The translations under genes were made by a program, and so were the position numbers. Positions 52,475 to 60,958 of a DNA stretch of 64,000 nt are shown in pieces. The stretch spans positions 930,001 to 994,000 of the forward strand of contig CAVVAB010000012.1 of NCBI GenBank assembly GCA_963746155.1, given 5' to 3'. Numbering within the stretch: position 1 is the stretch's first letter; every line of letters starts with the position of its first letter. Origin of the DNA: AC-32 sp963746155. GTDB taxonomy: Bacteria; Actinomycetota; Thermoleophilia; Gaiellales; Gaiellaceae. The notes beneath the pieces are model-generated. The model saw only the letters and a list, made by a program, of their open reading frames with translations, was not told the origin of the DNA and searched no databases.

Positions 52475-53331
52475 TGCGGATCCGCGTCGGAGACGTCCAC
52501 CTGTATTTCGACACGGCCGGGATGGGCCTCGTCCCGGACGGCCCCGAGATGCGCGACCGCCCGGTGATCATCTGCCTGCACGGCGGCCCCGGCTTCGACC
52601 ACAGCACGCTCAAGCACTACCTCACGCCGCTGGCCGAGGACGCGCAGCTCGTGTTCCTCGACCACCGCGGGCAGGGCCGCAGCGACGAGAGCACGCCCGA
52701 GCGCTGGAACTTCGACACCTGGATCGAGGACCTGCGCGGCTTCTGCGAGGCGCTCGAGATCGAGCGGCCGGTCCTGTTCGGGCAGTCGTTCGGCGGGATG
52801 GTCGCCCTCGGCACCGCGATCAGGCACCCGGAGCTTCCGGGCAAGCTGATCGTCTCGAGCAGCGCCGCGAAGATCCGTCTCGACCGCGCGCTGCCGATGT
52901 TCGAGCAGCTCGGCGGGAAGGAGGCGCGCGATCTGGCGAAGCGCCTCTTCGAGGATCCGAACCAGGAGAACTTCGACGCCTACGTCGCCACCTGCCTGCC
53001 GCTCTACAACACGACCAAAGCCGATCCGGACATCCTCGCGCGCGTCCGCCTGAAGCCCGAGGTGGGCTTCCACTTCTTTCGGGGCGAGGGCCTCACCTTC
53101 GACTGGCTCGGCGATCTCGGCCGCGTCCAGTGCCCGACGCTCATCCTCGCCGGCGAGGCCGACCCGATCACGCCCGTCGCCGACCACGAGGACCTGGCGG
53201 CCGGGATCCGCGGGTCGCGGCTGGAGGTCTTCGCCGACGCGGGCCATGGCGTGTTCCGGGACAAGCCGGTGGAAGCGCTCGAGCTGGTCCGGGAGTTCGT
53301 CCTCGGCGAGAGCGGCGCGGATCCAGGCTAG
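52474..53331 (+). CDS. alpha/beta hydrolase, proline-iminopeptidase-like
   Basis: 285 residues: oxyanion motif CLHGGPGFDHS, nucleophile elbow FGQSFGGMVAL, acid Asp in GEADPITP, His in DAGHGVFRDKP. HGGPG is typical of proline iminopeptidases and related hydrolases, but the cap domain is short, so substrate is open. Co-transcribed with serA (1-nt overlap). Confidence 0.88.
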   Translation: MRIRVGDVHLYFDTAGMGLVPDGPEMRDRPVIICLHGGPGFDHSTLKHYLTPLAEDAQLVFLDHRGQGRSDESTPERWNFDTWIEDLRGFCEALEIERPVLFGQSFGGMVALGTAIRHPELPGKLIVSSSAAKIRLDRALPMFEQLGGKEARDLAKRLFEDPNQENFDAYVATCLPLYNTTKADPDILARVRLKPEVGFHFFRGEGLTFDWLGDLGRVQCPTLILAGEADPITPVADHEDLAAGIRGSRLEVFADAGHGVFRDKPVEALELVREFVLGESGADPG

Positions 53332-53354
53332 GGGCCTGCAGCTACGCTTTCGGC

Positions 53355-53846
53355 GTGGCTGAGAGAACGTGGCCGGAGCCCGTCGAGCGCGTGGCGCAGT
53401 ACCTCCGGGAGGCCGGCGCAGAGGTGCGGGTCGAGGAGTTCTCGGACGGCACGCCGACCGCTCAGGCAGCCGCCCGGGCGGCCGGCTGCGAGCTCGGCCA
53501 GATCGTCAAGTCGCTCGTCTTCGACTGCGACGGCCGTCCGATCGTCGTGATGGTCCCGGGCGACCGGCGCGCCGACTCGGAGAAGATCGCGCGCGCCGCC
53601 GGCGCCACCCTCGCGCGCATCGCGGGACCCGAGGAGGTGGCCGAGGCGACCGGGTTCGACCCGGGTGGGGTGGCCCCGTTTCCACTGCCGAAGGTCGACA
53701 GCCTGCTCATCGACCAGACCCTGCTGAGCCAGCCCGTCGTATGGATCGGAGCCGGCTCGGAGAGCCATATGGCGGTTCTCTCGCCGGCCGAGCTGGTACG
53801 TCTTTCCCGGGCCCGGCCCGTGGACGTCGTCGAGTCCCGCACATAA
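53355..53846 (+). CDS. YbaK/ProX aminoacyl-tRNA deacylase-like protein
   Basis: 163 residues: GQIVKSLVFDCDGRPIVVMVPGDRR, the family Lys region, and the later GFDPGGVAPFPLP substrate loop and VWIGAGSESHMAVLSPAEL. Trans-editing enzymes of this fold remove misacylated amino acids from tRNA; the exact pair cannot be told. GTG 6 nt after TACGCT. Confidence 0.9.
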   Translation: MAERTWPEPVERVAQYLREAGAEVRVEEFSDGTPTAQAAARAAGCELGQIVKSLVFDCDGRPIVVMVPGDRRADSEKIARAAGATLARIAGPEEVAEATGFDPGGVAPFPLPKVDSLLIDQTLLSQPVVWIGAGSESHMAVLSPAELVRLSRARPVDVVESRT

Positions 53847-53875
53847 CATTCGAGTCACCAAAGGAGGGTTGCGGC

Positions 53876-54802
53876 ATGCGCGAGACCGAGAAGATCTGGA
53901 TGAACGGCGAGTTCGTCGACTGGAGCGACGCACGCATCCACGTCGGCACCCACGGACTGCACTACGGGTCCGGCGTCTTCGAGGGCATCCGTGCCTACGA
54001 GACCGACAAGGGAACCGCGGTCTTCCGGCTGGCGGACCACCTCAAGCGGCTCGACAACTCGGCGCGCCTGCTGCAGATGGACCTCGGCTACTCCGTCGAG
54101 GAGCTGCGCGCGGTCTGCCACGAGCTGATCGCCATCAACGGCCTCCCGGAGTGCTACCTCCGGCCGATTGCCTTCTACGGCTACGGCGAGCTCGGCGTCT
54201 CGGCCGTGGGCAACCCGGTCGACGTCGTGATCATGAGCTGGCCCTGGGGCGCGTACCTCGGCGAGGAGAGCCTCAAGCAGGGGGTCAGCGCGAAGATCTC
54301 GAGCTGGGAGCGCATCGGCCCCAACGTGATCCCGCACACCGCCAAGGCGACCGGCATCTACCTCAACTCGATGCTCGCGACGATGGAAGTGCGCCGCGGT
54401 GGCTACGACGAGGCGATCCTGCTCACGTCCGACGGCTACATCGCCGACGGGCCCGGGGAGAACATCTTCCTCATCAAGGACGGCCGGATCTACACGCCCG
54501 ACCTCTCGACCTCGATCCTGCCGGGGATCACGCGCGACACGATCATCCAGATCGCGCAGGATCTCGGCCACACGGTGATCGAGAAGTCGCTGATCCGCTC
54601 GGATCTCTACCTCGCCGACGAGGCCTTCATGTGCGGCACCGCGGCCGAGGTGACGCCGCTGCGGTCGGTCGACGATCACGAGATCGGCGTCGGGCCGGTA
54701 ACGCTCGAGATCCAGAAGGCCTACCTGGACACCGCGTGCGGCCGCAGTGAGCGCTGGGCCCAGTGGCTGGACTACGCCACGCCCACGCCCGCCGAGGCTT
54801 GA
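53876..54802 (+). CDS. ilvE: branched-chain amino acid aminotransferase
   Basis: 308 residues, fold-type IV: THGLHYGSGVFEGIRAY, PLP lysine in HTAKATGIYLNS (Lys157), ILLTSDGYIADGPGENIFL and the phosphate loop LPGITRDTII. Catalyses the last step of Val/Leu/Ile synthesis and first of degradation. AAAGGAGGG precedes the ATG. Confidence 0.95.
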   Translation: MRETEKIWMNGEFVDWSDARIHVGTHGLHYGSGVFEGIRAYETDKGTAVFRLADHLKRLDNSARLLQMDLGYSVEELRAVCHELIAINGLPECYLRPIAFYGYGELGVSAVGNPVDVVIMSWPWGAYLGEESLKQGVSAKISSWERIGPNVIPHTAKATGIYLNSMLATMEVRRGGYDEAILLTSDGYIADGPGENIFLIKDGRIYTPDLSTSILPGITRDTIIQIAQDLGHTVIEKSLIRSDLYLADEAFMCGTAAEVTPLRSVDDHEIGVGPVTLEIQKAYLDTACGRSERWAQWLDYATPTPAEA

Positions 54803-54953
54803 GCACCGGCCTTCCGGCGTTCCTGGGGCGGCGCTCGCAAGGGATGCAAGCGCGCGTCGCGCCGGACAGTACGGGTAGTACGGACAAGCGGCGCGCGCGC
54901 GGCATCCCGCTGCGAGCGGCGTCAGGCCGCCGCGGAGGCCGGCTCCGCCGGCC

Positions 54954-56087
54954 GTGAGCGGTGGCCGGCCAGGGACGTCGGAGCGGGAGATACCGCTGGC
55001 GCGTCCGTTGCTGGACGAGCGGGAGGAGGAGCTCGTCCTCGAGGTGCTTCGCTCTGGCCGGCTCTCGCTCGGCCCGACGATCGAGCGCTTCGAGAAGCTG
55101 GTCGCGGAGCGGGTCGGCGCGCCTTACGCGGCCGCCGTCTCGAGCGCGACTGCGGGCCTGCACCTGCTGGCGCGCATCGCGGGCCTCGGGCCTGGCGACG
55201 AGGCGATCACGTCGCCGATCTCGTTCGTGTCCTCGGCGAACTGCTTCATCTTCGAGGGAGCGATTCCCGTGTTCGTGGATGTCGACCCGCGCACGCTCAA
55301 CATGGACCCGGCCGCGCTCGAGGCGGCGATCACCGAGCGGACGAAGGCGGTCGTCGCGGTCGACATGTTCGGCTACCCGTGCGAGCTCGACGAGATCCGC
55401 GCGATCTGCGAGCGCCACGGGCTCGCGCTGATCGAGGACGCGGCCGAGGCGCTCGGGGCCGACTACAAGGGCCGCCCAATCGGAGGGCACGGCGTCTCCG
55501 GGGCCTTCGGCTTTTACCCGAACAAACAGCTCGCGACCGGCGAGGGCGGAGTGGTGTTCACGCATTCGGAAGAGGAGTGGCAGCTGCTGCAGAGCCTGCG
55601 CAACCAGGGCCGCAGCTACGGCGGGGGCGCGTGGTTCGACCACGTGCGGCTCGGTTTCAACTACCGCTGGACCGACGTGCAGGCGGCGATCGGTATCGGC
55701 CAGCTCGAGAAGCTCGACCGGCTACTCGCGCTCCGGTCGGAGGCAGCGGAGCGGTATGGAGAGTTGCTGGCCGGGTCGGGCGTCGAGCTCCTGTGCGCCG
55801 ACGACGCCGAGCACCGGCGCTCGTGGTTCGTCTACGTGGTCGCGCTTCCGGCCGGCGCGGATCGGGCTCGCGTGATGGACGAGCTTCGCGCCCAGGGGAT
55901 CGGGACGGCCGAGTACGTCCCGTGCGTCCACCTCCAGCCGTACATGCGTGAGACGTACGGCTTCGCCGAGGGCACGTGCCCGGTCGCCGAGGAGATCGCG
56001 AGCCGGACGCTGGCGCTGCCGTTCTATCCCGGGCTCGAGGCCGAGGACCAGGGCCGGGTCGCCGAAGCCCTCCTCGCCGCGCTCTAG
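54954..56087 (+). CDS. DegT/DnrJ/EryC1/StrS family aminotransferase
   Basis: 377 residues: LARPLLDEREEELVLEVL start, PLP region AVSSATAGLHLLARIA, IEDAAEALGADYKGRPIG and the Schiff-base Lys in FGFYPNKQLATGEGG. These enzymes aminate keto-sugars for LPS-like glycans, antibiotics or glycoprotein sugars. It is alone, with no other sugar genes. GTG start. Confidence 0.92.
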   Translation: MSGGRPGTSEREIPLARPLLDEREEELVLEVLRSGRLSLGPTIERFEKLVAERVGAPYAAAVSSATAGLHLLARIAGLGPGDEAITSPISFVSSANCFIFEGAIPVFVDVDPRTLNMDPAALEAAITERTKAVVAVDMFGYPCELDEIRAICERHGLALIEDAAEALGADYKGRPIGGHGVSGAFGFYPNKQLATGEGGVVFTHSEEEWQLLQSLRNQGRSYGGGAWFDHVRLGFNYRWTDVQAAIGIGQLEKLDRLLALRSEAAERYGELLAGSGVELLCADDAEHRRSWFVYVVALPAGADRARVMDELRAQGIGTAEYVPCVHLQPYMRETYGFAEGTCPVAEEIASRTLALPFYPGLEAEDQGRVAEALLAAL

Positions 56088-56159
56088 CCGCGCCGCGGGT
56101 TGGGCGGGTCCTGCCCCGCGCGCCAGATCGGCAGAGCCCGTGGACAAACCGGCGCCAAA

Positions 56160-56206
56160 CCGCCACAAACCAGTCACACCCGCGTGCGTCCTGGCGAGGT
56201 ACCGTC
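56160..56206 (-). repeat. dispersed 47-bp intergenic repeat, copy B
   Basis: Opposite-strand partner of 45661-45707 (34/47 identical, no gaps). Lies in the gap between the DegT-family and RemA-like genes. Confidence 0.5.
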
Positions 56207-56233
56207 GACCGCGAGGGAGGCGGGCCAAAGAAG

Positions 56234-56250
56234 CCCCACCCTGGGTGGGG
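56234..56250. terminator. GC hairpin beside repeat copy B
   Basis: CCCCACCC-T-GGGTGGGG; the formal loop of one base would open to a tetraloop in practice. It may end the DegT-family transcript, although no T-tract follows. Confidence 0.4.
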
Positions 56251-56320
56251 GGATCGGGTTCATGCGCGCGTGAACGACAAAGCGCCCCGGAACGTCGGCT
56301 CCGCCGGGGATAATCCGAAC

Positions 56321-56677
56321 ATGCCAGACGGGAACCGCATGATCTTCCTCGGCTTCGGCAAGTACGCGCGCGCCGACAAGATCTACGCGATCGAGCCGAT
56401 CCGTGACGACCGCCGCGGCCACGGGCGCCGCACGCTCGTCTGGGTCGAGGGCGTCGCCGAGCCGATCGTCGCCTCGCGCACCGAGCGGACGATCCTCGCC
56501 GACATGGGCCAGGAAGCCGCGCTCGGCAAGCCGCTCCTGGACGAGGCGATCGACCTCGCTCAGCGGCTGGCCGAGCAGTCCGAGAGCGGCAAGGTCGACC
56601 TCGCCGACCTCGGCCGCCGCGCCAGGCGTCTGCTCGAAGCGACCGCCAGCCCGGCAGACGCCGACAAGCTCTTCTAG
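56321..56677 (+). CDS. RemA/DUF370-like regulatory protein
   Basis: 118 residues. The segment MIFLGFGKYARADKIYAIEPI followed by TLVWVEGVAEPIVASRTERTI resembles the RemA/DUF370 fold (FLxIGFGNxVxAxxIIAI), a DNA-binding ring protein controlling matrix genes in Bacillus; the C-terminal helical extension (LLDEAIDLAQRLAEQ) is extra. Written in shorter pieces: MIFLGFGKY, ADKIYAIEPI. ATG 56321 has GATAAT 6 nt upstream; ATG 56339 is the family-typical alternative. Assignment is moderate. Confidence 0.6.
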   Translation: MPDGNRMIFLGFGKYARADKIYAIEPIRDDRRGHGRRTLVWVEGVAEPIVASRTERTILADMGQEAALGKPLLDEAIDLAQRLAEQSESGKVDLADLGRRARRLLEATASPADADKLF

Positions 56678-57949
56678 TTGGAGCCTCTCGAGCCGGCCGA
56701 GGCACGGGCTCCGAGCCTCGTTCGCCGCCTCGCGCTCGACACCAGGCCCTTCCGGGACTCGCCCGCCTTCCGGCGGCTCTGGATCGGACAGGCGATCTCC
56801 GTCATCGGCGGCGAGATCACGTTCATCGCGATCCCGATCCAGATGTACCACCTGACCCACTCGACGCTCGCAGTCGGGCTGCTCGGGTTCTGCACGCTCG
56901 GGCCGTTGCTGGTCGTCCCGCTCGTCGGCGGCACTCTCGCGGACGCCGTCGACCGGCGGCGCCTCCTCCTCCGCACCGAGGTCGCCGTCGCGCTCGTCTC
57001 GGTGCTGCTCGCGATCAACGCCGCGCTTCCGCACCCCCAGGTCTGGGTGCTCTACGTCCTGCTGACCCTTGGCACGACGGCCTTCAGCCTCGGCACCCCG
57101 GCCATGCGCTCGCTGCTCCCGAAGATCGTCGACCAGGATCAGATCGCCGCCGCGTCCGCGCTCGAGGGCATCTACTCGAACCTCGCCGCCGTCGCCGGGC
57201 CCGTGCTCGCCGGGATTCTCGTCTCGACGATCGGCTACACCGCCACGTACTCCGTCGACGTCGTCACGTTCGCCGCGTCCTTCGCGTCGCTCTACCTCTT
57301 GCCGCCGCTCCCGCCGGAGCCGGACGCCGACCGCGCGAGCGTCCAGTCGGTGGTCGACGGCTTCCGTTACGTGCTCGGCCGCCCGATCCTGCTCGGCATC
57401 TTCCTGGTCGACACGAACGCGATGATCTTCGGGATGCCGATGGCGCTCTTCCCCGCGATCGGAGCGAAGCTCGGCGGCGGTGCGACCGTGGTCGGCCTGC
57501 TCTACGCGGCGCCCTACATGGGTGCGCTCCTTGCCTCGGCCGCATCGGGCTGGGTTGGACACGTCCGTCGCCAGGGGCTCGGCGTGGTGATCGCCGCCGC
57601 GTGCTGGGGAGTCGCGCTCATCTTCTTCGGCTTTGCGACAACGCTCTGGCTGGCCCTCGTCACGCTCGCCCTGGCCGGTGCCGCCGACTACATCAGCGCC
57701 ATCCTGCGCAGCGTGATCGTCCTGAACGCGACCCCGCCCTCGATGCGCGGGCGCGTGACCGGCATCGAGTTCGCGCAGGTCGCGAGCGCGCCCTCGCTCG
57801 GCAACGTCGAGGCTGGTGCGGTCGCCTCGCTGACGAGTATCCGCTTCTCCGTCGTCTCGGGCGGATTCCTGTCGGTCATCGGCACCATCGCGCTCGCCGC
57901 GTTCGTGCCCGCGCTCCGGCGCTACGACTCGAAGGACCCACACGCGTGA
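56678..57949 (+). CDS. MFS transporter, EntS/MFS_3-like exporter
   Basis: 423 residues, 12 helices: FRRLWIGQAISVIGGEIT, then LADAVDRRRLLL (loop 2-3) and LPKIVDQDQIAAASALEG, all typical of the enterobactin-exporter-like MFS group. TTG start directly at the RemA-like stop (TAGTTG), so co-transcribed. Substrate unknown. Confidence 0.9.
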   Translation: MEPLEPAEARAPSLVRRLALDTRPFRDSPAFRRLWIGQAISVIGGEITFIAIPIQMYHLTHSTLAVGLLGFCTLGPLLVVPLVGGTLADAVDRRRLLLRTEVAVALVSVLLAINAALPHPQVWVLYVLLTLGTTAFSLGTPAMRSLLPKIVDQDQIAAASALEGIYSNLAAVAGPVLAGILVSTIGYTATYSVDVVTFAASFASLYLLPPLPPEPDADRASVQSVVDGFRYVLGRPILLGIFLVDTNAMIFGMPMALFPAIGAKLGGGATVVGLLYAAPYMGALLASAASGWVGHVRRQGLGVVIAAACWGVALIFFGFATTLWLALVTLALAGAADYISAILRSVIVLNATPPSMRGRVTGIEFAQVASAPSLGNVEAGAVASLTSIRFSVVSGGFLSVIGTIALAAFVPALRRYDSKDPHA

Positions 57950-58506
57950 ACTTCGCCCGCAGCGTTCACGAAGTCGCCCCGGAGGTGATCGGCGCGACGC
58001 TGCTTGTGAACGGCACAGGCGGACGCATCGTCGAGGTCGAGGCCTACGACCAGCACGACCCGGCGAGCCACGCGTTCAACGGACGCACCGAGCGGAACGC
58101 CTCGATGTTCGGCCCGCCCGGGCACGCCTACGTCTACCGCTCGTACGGGATCCACTGGTGTCTCAACCTCGTCTGCGAAGGCGAAGGAGTTCCCGGGGCC
58201 GTGCTCGTCCGCGCGCTCGAGCCGACCCACAAGCTGGCCCTGATGCGCTCGCGCCGCGGGCTCGACGACGAGCGCCTCCTCTGCTCGGGCCCCGGCCGGC
58301 TCTGCCAGGCGCTCGGGATCACCCGCGCCGAGGACGGGCTCGCGCTCGACCGCCCTCCGTTCGAGGTGCGCGACCGGACGGAAGACGTCGAGGTCGCGAC
58401 CGGCCCGCGCATCGGCCTCACGCGCGCGACGGAGCTCCCGTGGCGCTACGTCGAGGCCGGCTCCCGCTTCCTCAGCCGCCCCGCTCCGTCTTCACGGCCA
58501 GCCTGA
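57946..58506 (+). CDS. 3-methyladenine DNA glycosylase (AAG/MPG family)
   Basis: 186 residues: RIVEVEAYDQHDPASHAFNG, catalytic Glu in VEVEAY, HAYVYRSYGIHWCLNLV and CSGPGRLCQALGI are the AAG signature. Removes alkylated purines from DNA. The GTG overlaps the MFS stop; the 3' end overlaps the convergent PBP gene by 35 nt. Confidence 0.95.
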   Translation: MNFARSVHEVAPEVIGATLLVNGTGGRIVEVEAYDQHDPASHAFNGRTERNASMFGPPGHAYVYRSYGIHWCLNLVCEGEGVPGAVLVRALEPTHKLALMRSRRGLDDERLLCSGPGRLCQALGITRAEDGLALDRPPFEVRDRTEDVEVATGPRIGLTRATELPWRYVEAGSRFLSRPAPSSRPA

Positions 58507-60956
58507 CCACGAGCCCCTTCGCCGAGGCGGTCTCCCAGTGCGGGCTCTGCCAGACGACGCGCGCTCCGGGCGGGGGGTTTCCGTCGATCTGCCACTTCAG
58601 GTTGAAGCGCTTCAGCCGCGCCTTCGCGCGCACGAGCCGCAAGCCGACGACCTTCGGCACGGTCCCGTGCAGCGCCTTCGGCAGCACGAGCGTCACCTTC
58701 TGGTACGAGGAGAGCGTGCCTCTTGCCGGGTACTGCCTGAGGATGATCCCCAGCCGCTGGCGCGGGCGGGCCGGCTGGAAGACGTACTGCGGTGTCAGCG
58801 GTTGTGCGGCCAGGCGCTCGTTCGCCCGTTCGACGGTGTAGCCGATCACGCGTGGCACCTCGACCTCGTTCACCTTGCAGTTGGCCATCCGCGCCGGGCC
58901 CCGTCCCGCGAAATAGAGGAGCTGCTTCGGGCTGCGGCAGTTGCCGTTGTCGGCCTCGAGTTGCCCGTTGCGCAGGACGACGAGCCTCGACGTCGCGTAC
59001 GGGACCGACGGCTGCGGGAAGCTGGCCGGCTCGTCGTGGAGGTAGGGGAGCGCCTTCTCCATGAAGCTCTTCCAGATTTGCGCCGGGAACGTCCCGCCGG
59101 CGACCGCGTCGCCGTGGTACTCGGTCAGCATCGGGCGAAGCGTGTTCGGATAGCCGACCCACACCGCGACGACGAGCTGCGGCGTGTACCCGACGAACCA
59201 GGCGTCCCCGTAGTTCTCGGTCGTGCCCGTCTTGCCGGCCACCTCGCGACCGTCGGAGAGCTGCGCCTGGCGCCCCGTCCCGCCGGTGACCACGTTGCGC
59301 AGCAGAGACGTGAGGAGCGCGGCCGTGTTTGCGGTCAGAACCGGTCGCCGCACTGGCTGGTTGTTGTCGACCATCCGCATGTTCTGGTTCTGCACGAAGG
59401 CGATCGCGCGCGGATGGTTGCCGAACGACGCGCCGTCGATCCGCTTGCCGCCGTTCGCGAACGCCGAGTATGCGCGCGCCATCTCGAGCGGGATTGACGG
59501 CCTCTCCGCCCAGCCCGATGGCGAAGTAGTTCTTCAGCGGGCTCGTGATCCCGAGGCTCTTCGCGGACTGCACGATCGCGGCCGGGCCCACGAGCTGCGT
59601 GAGCTGCGCGTAGACGGTGTTGTCGGAGAACTCGGTCGCGGTCGTCAGCGAGATTCGCCCGAGGTCGGAGTTCTCGTAGTTGTGCACGTACCAGATACGG
59701 TCGCCGAGCGGGATCTGCACAGGCCCCGACTCGAACTCCGATTCGGGCGAGATGCCCTTCTTGAGGGCGGTCGCGAGGACGAACGGCTTGAACGAGGAGC
59801 CCGGCTGCCGCTCTCCCTGGACCGCGAGGTTGAACTGGCTCTTGACGTAGCTTTTGCCGCCGATCATCGCGAGCACCTTTCCCGTGCGCGGGTCGATCGC
59901 GACGAGCGCTGCCGACGGGCCGTTCGGGTTGGGCAGCCACTTGGAGATCGCCTGCCGCGCGAACTTCTGCACCTTGAGGTCGACCGTGGTGTGGACGCGC
60001 AACCCGCCTCCGAAGACGCGACCGGAGCCGTAGCGATCGATCAGCTGCTGCTTCACGTAGTTGGTGAAGTAGGGCGCCGGGCCCTGCTTCCCGGAGAGGT
60101 GGACGTCCTCGGGCCGCGGAAGCGGCCGCTTGTTCGCGAGCCGGAACTCCTGCAGGGTGATGTCGCCCTGGTCGTAGAGCGCGCGCAGGACAAGCTCGCG
60201 GCGGGCCCGCGCGGCCTTGGGGTTCGTTACCGGGTCGTACAGCAAGGGGTCGCTGGGGATCCCCGCAAGCAGCGCCGCTTCGGCCCAGGTCATGCGCTCG
60301 GCCTTGTGGCCGAAGTAGGTCCGCGCGGCCTGTTCGATCCCGTACGCGCCGTTTCCGAAGTAGATCGTGTTCAGGTAGGCCGTCAGGATCCGGTCCTTCG
60401 ACCAGCGCTGCTCGAGCTGCCAGGCCAGCGCCGCCTCCCTCAGCTTCCTGCCGATCGAACGCTGGTTCTGGAGGTACGTGTTCTTGACGAACTGCTGCGT
60501 GATCGTGGAGCCGCCCTCGACGACCTTCTTGTTGCGGAGGTCCTCCCAGACGGCGCGCCCGATCGCGTGGACGTCGACGCCGCGGTGCTCGTAGAAGCGC
60601 TTGTCCTCGATCGCGACGATCGACTGCTTCATTCGCTCCGAGATCTTGTCGGGCGGCACGATGATCCGGCTCTCCGACCCGCGCAGGACGGCGAGCACGC
60701 GGCGGCTCGGGTGGCCCGCGTAGATGTAGCCGTCGGCCTCGCGGTTCTGGAGGCGGGCGGGGTCGAGCGAGGGGATGTCGCTCGCGATCGCGGTCACCAG
60801 CCCGAAGGCGAACGAGACCATGCCGAGCACGGAGAGGATCAGCAGAAGCGCCAGCAAGCGGAGCTTCCGGATCCTGCGCCGCGAGTTCGCAGGCGCCTTC
60901 TTTCGGGCGGAACGCGGCACGAGAAGTCGAAGATTGTAACGGTAGACTCGCCGCAC
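58472..60956 (-). CDS. class A penicillin-binding protein with PASTA domains (frameshifted in this sequence)
   Basis: About 827 residues after correction: cytoplasmic basic tail, one membrane helix (LRLLALLLILSVLGMVSFAFG), GT51 glycosyltransferase (IVAIEDKRFYEHRGVD, VEGGSTITQQFVKN), transpeptidase SxxK in PGSSFKPF, SDN in EFSDNTVYA, KTGT in AGKTGTTENYG, then two PASTA repeats. One extra G in 59490-59492 (forward) breaks the frame before LEMARAYSAFANGG. Polymerises and cross-links peptidoglycan; PASTA may sense muropeptides. GTG 60956 has GGAAGG at ideal distance. Confidence 0.92.
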
Positions 60957-60958
60957 GC

